A stretch of 64,000 bases of DNA, taken from the NCBI GenBank assembly GCA_030062745.1, contig CP099842.1:26011822-26075821 (forward strand). The letters are read 5' to 3'. Below, one piece after another: positions 46,923 through 56,231 of this stretch. The translations under genes and the position numbers were made by a program. Under the pieces are notes generated by a model. It ran no database searches. It was not told where the DNA came from and saw nothing but the letters and a program-made list of their open reading frames with translations. The stretch comes from Capitulum mitella. Its lineage: Eukaryota; Arthropoda; Thecostraca; Pollicipedomorpha; Pollicipedidae. How positions within the stretch are numbered: the first letter of the stretch is position 1; every line of letters begins with the position of its first letter.

Positions 46923-49900
46923 AAGTCAAACGTCATACTTAGCTCCAGATGCCTTGAAGATGTTGGCCCACTGGTCTGGGTTGTAGAACTCTGCCGTGAA
47001 GTGGGGTGCAAAATCGGCGTAGGTGAAGTTCGGCCGGTAGTTGTTCTTCATGAAATCCACATACATCTTCCATTTTCGCCCTGTTCAAAACAACAGCAAA
47101 GCAAAGTGTTCAATGATCATTAGCGTAGAGGAAGAACGGCAAATATGTTTGCTCGCGTGTCGTCGGCTTAGGCCCATGTGCTGCTCGACGTTCGACTAGT
47201 ACACCTATGTATGGTCGGCTTTTGATAATGAGAGATGAAAATACGCCGAAATTCCCCCGCATAAAATAAACACAGTGCACATTCATAGCACGTTAAACCT
47301 TGCCGCCTTCATTATCCCTACTAACGCTCATAGCAGCTTTACATTCCACGGCTGACGGCGTAGCCTGTCGCCGATTCCGGTGAAGTACATTCGTTCCGCA
47401 GCATCCAGCAACACAATTAACCCGCGGCGTCCGGCCATCATGAAATGCCCTCGCTCCGCTCTCCGTTCTCTGCTCCGCCCGAGAGGCCGGTTTTCGTCGG
47501 CGCCACGTTCAGGTCATTCACCGCGTCCAGGTGGCGCCCGCGGTGGCCGGCGCGGCCAGACGGGCACGGCGTCGCCGGGACAGACGGACCCAAGGTGCCG
47601 ATCCGGCGGCTTTTCTGGCGGCCTGGCTCCGTCCCGCTCAGGTCCCGGGTAGCGGTGGACCCGTCCAGACGCAGGGAGTCGCCAGCTGAAGTGGTGCGGT
47701 GATTGGCCGTCGTGATCGGCAGTGGAGGACGGCTGGGACGAAGTCGGCGCCGGCGGCAATATGTGTGCTCAGACCGCCGCTAACCCGTGACCTGATGGCC
47801 TTGACCTCCCGGGTCACCTGCGGCTGAGCCGGCGGCTCTCGCAGCCAGCGCTCCCGCCGGGACACCTCCCGAGTGGTGATAATGGGCGGTTCGCGGATGC
47901 CCCTTGCGACAGCCCGACGGTGCTGGAGGGGCGGGTCCCTGGCATGCCTGCTGGTCGCCCTCGTCACCGGCCTGCTGGTGACCCTCACCACCACGGGACA
48001 GCACCAACACTTGAAATGGTAAGCTGATTTTTTAATGCATCGTTTGTAAACATGTATTTAGAAGGTCTTTTCTTGCGCTTCAATGAAAAACATGCTTGAA
48101 TACCATCACAGTCTGGATACCCCTGCCGTTTTACCCATTTCGGTAATCGAACAGCCGCTTATGGAAACGACGACAGGCAATGAAATAGACCGTTGATCGA
48201 CGCAGTCTCGGGAAAGAAATTAGGCTTCTGATATGACATTTTGTTTTCAGAAGTACTAGTGCTCTCGCTATTGTCCTTGGGCCTGATCATTTGGTTCATT
48301 TTTGCCTTAACAGCGTGTAACTGATGGTCATGGGTAAAATCTAAACGGATAGTTGGTCTGTTGAGAGGACGAGTCAATGTAAGAGAAGCCCTTGCATGAT
48401 ATTTATGCTGGTAAAGAGTTTTAAATCGGCATCCGCGACTAGAATGTTTGTTGCCATTGATGCCTTTGTCTCACGTTTTGAATGGTGATTAATACTTTTC
48501 TCGGATTTTCTCTGAGTCTGAGTACGCATGAAGATTCACTTCGAGCCAACTTTGTACGAAGATATGTATATATATATTCACTACCAGATTTTGTTCACTG
48601 GTCAGACCAACCGAAGGCACCACGAAATGCAAATCGCGATAGCTGGTCTTAAGCGAATTTTCATATCACTTCAGAGGAAGGCCAAAGAGCACACAGATCT
48701 CCGTCTCTTATTTGTTTTGTCAGCTACGTAGAATTTCGGGGTGACTTGAGATCCGTTTCTACCGCCACCCTGCTGAGATCATGCTCGACTGTAGCCACGC
48801 TGACCTGCCCTGACCTCCGATTTCAGCGCGGAAAAGCTCGATGATCCCCTGACCATCACCAGCCGGGCCGACGGCGGGTTCCCGCCAGACCTGACCGATG
48901 CCGAGACGGAGGCCTGCCTGCGGCGGCGCCAGGCGGCGCTCGGCCGGCCCACCCGGATCGGCTTCATCGGCCACTCGCGCGCGCGCCAGGTGTTCGAGAA
49001 GCTGACGGCGCGGCTGCAGCTGCGGCTGCTGACGCGCGCCGAGCCCGGCCGCCGGATTCGTTTCGTGGACCGGCTGCTGCTGCCGCCCTGGCACCACTTC
49101 GCCGACAACGACTCCACCTGTATGGGCGTGTGGCCTAAGGGCCGCGCCGCGGGCCAGCCGGCGGCTGCCTGGTGCTCGATGGTGGCCGTCGGGCCGCGGG
49201 TTGAGCTCGAGTTCCGCTGGCGCCACAGCCTAGACCTCTTCCTGGACGCGCTGATGCGCGCCGAGGCGGCCTGCGCAAAGGACCTCTCCTGCCCGGACGT
49301 GCTGGTCGTCGGCCAGGGCCTGCACTTCATGGCGAGGGGCAACTTCGACCACCTGATGCCTGTGTTCCGCATGCACGTGGAGGAGGCGGCCGCCCACCTG
49401 CGCCGGCTGGCCGCGCGCGGTGTGCGCGTGCTCTGGCTGCTCGAGCAGCCGGCCAACCCGAGCACCGACGTGCGCAGCTACAACGACGACTCGCTGGTGC
49501 TGAACGCGCTGATGGTCGAGCTGCTCGGCGGCGGCCGGCGCGCGGCCGGCGTGCGGGTCTGGACGTCGGCCGCCAGCATCGTCACGCAGTTCTGGACGCG
49601 CACCTGCCTCGGACTCATGCCGAAGGTGGACCCGGAGGAACTCCACGTGTGCATTCACGAGAACTACCACGTGAATAACGGCACGCTGTCGGTGATGGCC
49701 GGCCAGCTGCTGCGGTTCGTCTGTGAAGGGAATTTGACCTGACGCCGTCAGCTTCTGACGCCGCAGAGGGCGGCTTCGCCACAGCTGAGTGCGTCATGCT
49801 CCCTTCAAGGACATGTGAATGAAGGCGTGAGGACCTTCTGTCGACCTGGGACAGAGGAACCGGTCGGAAAACTTGGGCGAATAAGGTGGCGCAAAGGCTA

Positions 49901-50821
49901 CAAACAAAGCCGCCAACTCCCCGTTTTCAAAGCCCAGGATCTACGCCTGACAATTACGGCCGATATTCAGTAGCCTGGGTCACGGTTTCCTCGCGAAAAA
50001 GCGTGGTGCGCCAGCAGTCTTTGCTTTTAAGCTGACATTTCGACATGTTCTCATGTTCTTGAATCTTGCTGACTGAGCCAAACCAGGGCGTATTCTAGTC
50101 GCATCTCTTAGGCCGACATGTCGGGTGACATTTCTGTAAACAAGCCAGGGACCTCTTATGCTGCATCTTTTAGTTCTTGAATGTCGTGTCGTTTTCTAAA
50201 CACACTTCTCAGTGCTTCAAAACAAGATGTGAACGGCTCAAAAATGCAGTCGATTGTTCATATAAGTCCAGTCCGCGGCGCCACGTGTTGCGACCACACC
50301 ATTTCGCTTTTACTTGTTCGTCAACAACGTATGACCTCTCCCGACGATGTAGCCCGGGTCGTTTTCCTGACCTGTCAGCGATGGTGGCAACTGCTATGCG
50401 TTCTTTTTGGACACGAAACTTTGGTCTCGGCATTTCCTGAAATCTGACGCCGCGCGCTAAATTACTGCGCTGAAAATAGACTCAATGGTGGTGAACAGCA
50501 TCACCATTCCATGCATCCAAGCACTCCTTATAGCTTCTGAATGAAACGGGCGGTCGTATACCCAGCGACCGACTCACCCTGCCCATACCACAGCAACAGC
50601 AGCCTGGACTCACCCTGCCAGTACTCCCAGAACCACTCGTCACCGAAGCTGGGCACCGAGAACAGGCCCCAGTGGATGAAGATGCCGAACTTGGCCTCGT
50701 CGTACCAGCCGGGCAGCGGCCGGGTGTCGAGCGACTCCCAGGTCGGCTGGTACCGCCCGCTGGCCGGCCGCCACGGCGCCAGCGCCAGCGCGCAGACGCA
50801 CAGCACGGCGCACCGCATCAC
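42107..50821 (-). CDS. Alpha-L-fucosidase (GH29), complete nine-exon gene
   Basis: Exons in coding order: 50821-50614, 47080-46939, 45962-45856, 45414-45254, 44765-44650, 44161-43960, 43579-43437, 42709-42529, 42247-42107. They join in frame to 466 residues, the same length as human FUCA1. The enzyme removes terminal alpha-L-fucose from glycoproteins and glycolipids in lysosomes or outside the cell. Residues 1-22 are a signal peptide. Family motifs follow in order: [58 protein letters not shown] (nucleophile D218), NDRWG, HKWENC (E283, aligned with the human acid/base Glu), [21 protein letters not shown]. The C-terminal domain ends [13 protein letters not shown]. Intron 7 has a GC donor (AG|GCGAGT); only this junction keeps the conserved SSKPW in frame. 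Intron 1 contains an opposite-strand gene. Confidence 0.95.
45469..45514. repeat. (AT)n microsatellite
   Basis: AT tract of about 46 bp in intron 3 of the fucosidase gene, some 55 bp upstream (in gene sense) of exon 4. Confidence 0.9.
46845..46919. repeat. 75-bp A-run (T-run in fucosidase sense)
   Basis: A almost without interruption, broken once by CC at 46881-46882. It is preceded by TATATTATTA-type sequence and CCCCCCCTCCCAAGG. In fucosidase sense it is a long T-run that begins 20 nt after exon 2. It could be the tail of a retroposed sequence inserted in minus orientation, or a microsatellite. Confidence 0.85.
47380..47880 (+). promoter_or_regulatory. GC-rich 5' region of the nested esterase-like gene
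   Basis: CpG and GC content rise in the 500 bp before the start codon at 47882, inside intron 1 of the fucosidase. This probably holds the nested gene's promoter and 5' UTR. No TATA box was seen. Confidence 0.35.
47882..49742 (+). CDS. Membrane-anchored SGNH/PC-esterase-like protein, nested gene
   Basis: Two exons, 47882-48018 and 48827-49742, join in phase 2 (TG|GTAAGC to TTTCAG|C) to 350 residues. The ATG is the first after an in-frame stop at 47825. Residues 19-38 ([20 protein letters not shown]) form a signal anchor, so a type II Golgi or surface protein is likely. The lumenal domain has [13 protein letters not shown] (S96 in the nucleophile block, with H where the family usually has D), [12 protein letters not shown] (oxyanion block) and D314-PEEL-H319 near the end, like the D-x-x-H block but with wider spacing. 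It resembles the N-terminal SGNH domain of sialate O-acetyltransferase CASD1 and related PC-esterases, without the multi-pass half. A substrate cannot be assigned. The whole gene lies within intron 1 of the fucosidase on the other strand. An AATAAG variant poly(A) signal lies near 49.88 kb. Confidence 0.72.
49743..50527. other. Intron 1 sequence between nested gene and fucosidase exon 1
   Basis: No exon or clear repeat is seen. Short frames at 50177-50447 are not supported. Confidence 0.4.
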
Positions 50822-51190
50822 GGCAGGAAGCGGCCCGAGACCCGGCGCCGATCAGGACCAACTGAACACTTCCCGGACAGCTCAGAGCCGGCCTGGGATC
50901 GGGACGCTGAGCTGTGTCGCAGCGGCGGCGCTGGATTCGCCAAGCGCGTAGTGTTTACAGTGGGAGGCCCGGCCTGCTCTGTGGACTAAAGTGTCAGGTT
51001 TCGGGCCCGGCGCCCGTCGAGCGAAATCGAGCAGTAGTCCGAGTGTTACGTTTGCACTGTTGATCTGCGTTTGGTAGTGTGGTGGAAGATCAGCAGAATA
51101 TGGTCTGCAGCTTTTGTTTCACATCAAAACTGTCATAGTCGCATTGTATCCTCCCAAATGGCAAGTTTGCCCGGTGACGGTCCCTTTGCG
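50822..51190 (-). promoter_or_regulatory. Fucosidase 5' flank
   Basis: GC-rich sequence directly upstream of the start codon (50822-51020) fits a CpG-type promoter with a short 5' UTR. No TATA box is evident. Confidence 0.35.
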
Positions 51191-51192
51191 GT

Positions 51193-51534
51193 TTATCTGC
51201 TATTCAGACTCTTGTATTTGCTCCAGTGATAAACAATCTGGGACTGAGTGGTCGACGGCGGTGGCACCACGTGTGATATGAGGCTTGGGCGAATGACCTC
51301 CGGAACAAAGCTAGCCGTGCTTCCGCTTTCTACGATAAGTTTTTCCAACATTGTATGCGGCCAAATGCTACCACTCAGTTGCCCTCCAAAAATACTAATG
51401 GAAATAATAGCTAAAGATTCAGTGCTGATGTGTAGCACTGCATGACGTGAAATATTGGGGGCATCAGGTAGCCATGCATGCCAGGCTGTGACGATGGACA
51501 TCAATACAAAGACGGGGAAGTATGTTGCCCTCAT
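51193..51534 (-). CDS. Hypothetical small secreted-type open frame
   Basis: An ATG-started frame of 113 codons opens with a hydrophobic stretch like a signal peptide (MRATYFPVFVLMSIVTAWHA), then a mixed-composition tail with no domain. It is not GC-rich at third positions, unlike the clear genes nearby, and no poly(A) signal was noticed. It may be a real small secreted protein, a first exon, or chance. Confidence 0.3.
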   Translation of the reverse strand: MRATYFPVFVLMSIVTAWHAWLPDAPNISRHAVLHISTESLAIISISIFGGQLSGSIWPHTMLEKLIVESGSTASFVPEVIRPSLISHVVPPPSTTQSQIVYHWSKYKSLNSR

Positions 51535-53488
51535 TAACTCCAGTGTTTTTACGACGGACTAAAGGCCGCCGAGCTCTTGACGCCAGAGTTGTTGACGGAC
51601 GGAATAAGAGTAACCGAGCAGTTTGCTGCTTCATTTTCGAAGCTTTTGCAAATGTGAAGCCATTGCAAGGGGCACATATTTCGCCGCATTCTATCTATCG
51701 GTTCGTTCTATCACTGGTGGCGAAATTCTGTGGTGTGTGTGCGATGAATCTTACATGCCAAAGTGAACGGAGCCTGGGCCAGGGTCAGGGACAGGGACGC
51801 AGCCGGGATTTTCCTAACGTGGAGCGGAGGGGGGGGGGGCTGAGAGGTAGAAAGTAAGCAGGTAGACTATTTACAGAATGTCTTGCAGGCCGGTTCCTCC
51901 CCTTTGTTTTTCTATTCACTGTCTATTTTTTTCCTCCAAGGGCGGCTGAACCTGTGACACTCCCTTGGTGGTGCATGCGGGATCTGACAATGCGTTGACA
52001 CTGCCAGTCGAAATGCAGGATATGGAGCATCACATCTTTTCTCCGAATCTAGTAACAGATTACAACCAACTTTTGTTTCACGTTATCCCGTGATCTGTAC
52101 GGTAATGCTGCATGTAACCAAGATTTCGCCAAGGAGGGTATCAGGACAAACGTGACCCCTCAAAACTCAGCGCTCCTCGGATCTCGGCCGCTGTATTTTT
52201 CAAGTTCTGGAAATTTGGATTCGTTTTATTTTTGACGCGCAACAAAACGTTAAATTTTCAATCCTCAAGAAGGGATCATAGCCCCCATGCTCTTTTCTCC
52301 ATTGGCTATGCCCCCGCAAGTAACACACCTTTAAGAAGACGAGGTTAAATCAACCAAGGTCAATTCAGGTTAACTGTCCAACGGACTGCATCGTTACAAA
52401 ATTCTGTAGACGACGATTGAATGGGCATGGAAAAAAGTCCGAATGTCTCGTACTGAACATCTAACTTCGGTTTGCCTCGATGCACCTAGCTTAAGTTGCC
52501 TATGTTTCGGGTAAATTCATAACGCACGCTAACTCTCAAACAGGGTTTTGTTATTGACTGAACAACAGCACCCGCTGCCGCGCCACACGACACGCGTTAC
52601 GCAATACAGCGCCGGTCTTACGGTCCAGCATGGGGGTCCGTCCACTATCGACCATAGATTGGCTGTCCGGCTGGCATCCCGAAGTCATTGGACATTAGGG
52701 GATAATGTTGCGATCTGACTTAAAATTGAAAATGCAAAAGGCTGGCTAAGAATGTACGGAAGGCAGGCGAAAGTACGTCGCTTTAGCTGTATTTTTAAAA
52801 AGATGTGTAGAAAAAATACAGAGAGTGAGCTGTTTCTTCTGGTCAGCAGTCAGCAGCAACGGATTAATAATTCTGGTTGTTATTTTTCATCTTCTGTATT
52901 ATCAGGAAACATCTAGTAGTCACACTCTGCACAGTCAATGGCATCATTGGGCGGAACCCATTGAAATCGACGGCCAAAACATCTGTCAACAGCGGTTAGA
53001 CGGCGCGTTTTGGCGCCGCGAGCGTCGGCCTGTCGGCGCGACAACATGCTTCCGCATGGGTTCGCGGACATGGCAGCTGGCCTCCGCGAATGAGTGCTGA
53101 ACGTGCCGGATGACTTGATGGCATAGTTTATATTGTCCATGATGAGTAAATGAGCGACTTTGCGATCGAGGGAGAAGACAAGTTGTAAAGCCAGAAACGA
53201 CGGCGCTGGTGAGACGGTGCCGCGGGATCAAGGAATGTGAAGAGAATGGCAGAACAGGAAAATCTTAAGCACACGAAGGGCAGCAGCTGGAACAAGATGA
53301 GCTCTTACGTGCAACAGTCACATCGCGTGCTGAAGGTCTCACGACGGAAACGCGTCACGGACACTTGAACGCACATACGCCTGAGCAAGACTGACGACAC
53401 ACAACAGCATGGAGAGAAACGAAACAGTTTTACAATTCTGCCATCACGATGGAAAATGTCCCGTCGTTACTGATCCTAGACATTGCAT
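51535..53488. other. Intergenic stretch
   Basis: Includes a G-run near 51.83 kb. No gene or confident repeat is visible. Confidence 0.4.
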
Positions 53489-54778
53489 TCAGACATTCAT
53501 CTGAACCATGATGACATAGTAGGTGAGAACGAAGCTCAAGATGGACAGGGTGGTTTTCTTATCTACGATGAAAAGTTCCCAGCCATGGAGTTCCAAAGGC
53601 TGTCGCGTGCGATTGATCATCATCTGCAGCGAGAAGCGTAGTGTGGCCGTCATTTTGGACGGCCAGTGAACTCGGGACAACGTGTTGTGCAGCTCCTGGC
53701 TCTTCTGAATCAGGCGAGTGCCGCTGCAGTCGACGGCCATGATCCGCATGGAGATCGACAGCATGAAGAGGCTGAAGGCCATGGCCTGTTGGATGCTGTC
53801 CGTGCCGCCGCGGTACAGGGCGATGTTGACGTAGCAGCCCAGCAGCAGGCTGCAGGTGACGATCGAGTGCAGACTCAGCGTGGGCAGCGAGCAGAACTGG
53901 GCCGCGTCCGAGGCGAGCCGGCACACGGCGCGGTACTTGTCCTCCAGCAGCGGCAGCAGCTGCGCCGGGTCGTTCAGGTCCTCAGGTTCCGACGGCTGCG
54001 TCTGGTCGGAGGTGTGGTTGTCCGGCGCGGAGTCCAAACTCGTCTCTGTTGCTTCTCCGGCCCACATGGCCACCTGGTTGGTGCTGATCGTCTTTACCAG
54101 CGCTAGGGGAGACTCACCGCTGCGGCCGCCGTCGTCCACGTGACGGAGGATAAGGTTCGTGAGACGGTGGAGGTGGATACTCACGGCGTCGGCCAGGATG
54201 ATCAGAATCATGTCGAACGTGGTCTGCATCGCAATGATGGCGAAAGTTATGGCAGTCTGCAAGTGCACGATCACCTGGTGCCAGGTCGGACTCTTCAGCA
54301 TCTCTGGCACCAGCACCGGGAACACGTAGTTGGGATGGGCGAAGTTACCCTGTGCGTAAAACCCCACGCACCAAATCACGCAAGGCAGCGCTGACAGGCC
54401 AAATGCCATGGCAGACAGTCGCTTCGCGTACGAGTAGTCGGCCGGGCGGCGGCAGAAACCGGTGGACTCCTCCAGTCGAGACACCTGCCGCAGCAAAGAG
54501 TGCAGCTTCCGCCGGCTCCAGACCAGGTAGACCAGCACAAACAGGGAGTGGTAGAACGTCGTGCCGATGGTCAGGCTGTACAAGAGCTGGGCGGTGTCGT
54601 CGACCGTGGCCGTGTAAGCCGTGCTGCCGACGACTGAAGCCAGGCCCAGGGTGAGAGGGAGCAGTCGGACGGCCCGCCACACGGCCGGCGACCGACTCTG
54701 CTGCACGTGCAGACCACTGAGGGCGAACACGGAGGAGAACAGCAGCGCGAGGCGCAGCAGCCGGGCGTGGTCAGTCAT
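53489..54778 (-). CDS. Gustatory-receptor-type chemoreceptor (7tm_7), intronless
   Basis: The 429-residue protein is strongly hydrophobic, with about seven membrane segments (for example LLRLALLFSSVFALSGL, YSLTIGTTFYHSLFVLVYLVW, ITFAIIAMQTTFDMILIILA and LHSIVTCSLLLGCYVNIAL). A long hydrophilic loop at about residues 225-280 follows the fourth segment. The C-terminal TM7 carries T419-Y-Y-V-I-M-V-Q426-M, the TYhhhhhQF signature of insect-type gustatory receptors with M for the final F. Family members are ligand-gated cation channels in chemosensory neurons, with an intracellular N-terminus. Crustaceans lack the insect odorant-receptor branch, so a GR is the natural reading. The ATG is the first in frame and the length is typical. 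The ligand is unknown. Confidence 0.82.
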   Translation of the reverse strand: MTDHARLLRLALLFSSVFALSGLHVQQSRSPAVWRAVRLLPLTLGLASVVGSTAYTATVDDTAQLLYSLTIGTTFYHSLFVLVYLVWSRRKLHSLLRQVSRLEESTGFCRRPADYSYAKRLSAMAFGLSALPCVIWCVGFYAQGNFAHPNYVFPVLVPEMLKSPTWHQVIVHLQTAITFAIIAMQTTFDMILIILADAVSIHLHRLTNLILRHVDDGGRSGESPLALVKTISTNQVAMWAGEATETSLDSAPDNHTSDQTQPSEPEDLNDPAQLLPLLEDKYRAVCRLASDAAQFCSLPTLSLHSIVTCSLLLGCYVNIALYRGGTDSIQQAMAFSLFMLSISMRIMAVDCSGTRLIQKSQELHNTLSRVHWPSKMTATLRFSLQMMINRTRQPLELHGWELFIVDKKTTLSILSFVLTYYVIMVQMNV

Positions 54779-55889
54779 GCTGCGGTTGGGAGGGGGCGGA
54801 GAAATTGGTTCGTGAACAGCGGCTCGCCGACGAAACGGTTATCCCACTGAGCTCAGACGCTTCTTCTTCAGGCGGCCGAGTTACCGCACCGGAGATTCTG
54901 CAATCTCAAAATCTCTGCTTCTTGAAACGTCTGGTGCCGTCGGTGCTGTGATGACTTCTGTTTGAGGCAGCTCCCTTTGCCTTTGACTTGGCGAGTAGAC
55001 GGCCGCACGGCACGCAGTCGTTACACCGAATGCCATCGGACGCCAAACGCATTTTGCCGTCGCCATCCTGCCCATTAGCAGAATTAACGCGAGTGGCGTT
55101 CCGCTGAAAGCAGAATGAGCTCCGGTCCTTCATGGCGCAGATGTGTGAAGAGGGGTCACGGTGCATACTCCGTATACCGGTGCCGCGTTGGGCCACAAAT
55201 GCTTTCTCTTTTGACCGCAGCTTAATTAGGTCTATCGACCATGACAATACCCTAGTGCGAAGGCAACATCGCTGAACAAGGTATATCGACCAGCGCTGGC
55301 ACTTTTATGGCCGGCTTCTTGTTTGAGGCGACGACCGAGCAGCGGGTTACGACGCCTAACGTATTTGACATAACAGATCAAGGACGGCACAGGCACATAT
55401 TTGCTAGGAACGGACATTCAAATTGCTTGGCCTTACTCCTATATGGACGATATACTGGGCGCTCCAACGACTGGCATAATATAATGAGTGGTGATAGCAT
55501 ACGCAATTTAATTCCATATCTCCTTTATGTTTGCTTTTGCTTCATTTGCGTACGATCAGCTAAATTTCTATTCACACAGACGGGTGCACAATGAGCAAGG
55601 CCTTAGTGCTGACTTACGTTTGGAGGACGACTTTTGCAACGGTTCGCGACCAGCCAATTAAAAGCTTGTGTGCCGAGTTATAATTTCGATTCTATTTATA
55701 CAGTGATAATTAAGGAACTTTTCGGGGTCGGTGCGTTTGCGTAGCAAATCTTCAGCGCAGCCTTTGATGAGTGGGTCGTCACGACTCTGAAAAGTCGTGA
55801 TCGGGACACGAATCGGTGCGGGCGATCTTAGATTACAATCTACAGCGTCAAATTATAGCTTTTACTGGGCAAGTTTGAAAGTGGTCTTT
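54779..55889. other. Receptor upstream flank
   Basis: No gene is visible. The small frames have no domain. Confidence 0.4.
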
Positions 55890-56223
55890 GATATGTAGGG
55901 CCGTCTGCAGTGCCAGGACCCCCTAGTGGTCTTAGGTTCCTTTTACAGTTTTACATGTCCCCTCGGGACGTCTCATGCGCTCCTTTGGCAGTTTCAGGGG
56001 CACCTCGGACAGTCTCAGGGACCCATCTGGCAGTTTCAGGGACGTTTAAGCCATCTCAAGTTTCCTCCTGTCGTTCCGGGGACGTTTTTGCCGTCTAAGG
56101 AGTCCCTCAGGCACTAAAAAAGGCCCTCTATAAGTCTCTTTCTGCCGTGACAGAGGCGCCTCTGGCAATCCTTTAGGTCCTTTGGCCATTTCAGGAGCAG
56201 TCTGGACGTCTCAAGGTCTAGTA
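55890..56223. repeat. Degenerate 21-bp minisatellite, left block
   Basis: Units of 20-21 bp of the type CAGTCTCAGGGACCCTCTGGC follow each other with many substitutions (for instance CAGTTTCAGGGGCACCTCGGA, CAGTCTCAGGGACCCATCTGG). The array continues to the right of the hAT-like insertion at 58.66 kb. A period of 21 keeps frames open, which explains the weak open frames here. Confidence 0.75.
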
Positions 56224-56231
56224 GTTTCAGG

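Noticed and set aside
46703-47011. Lys-rich and Phe-rich frames
   Set aside because: They translate the 75-bp A-run.
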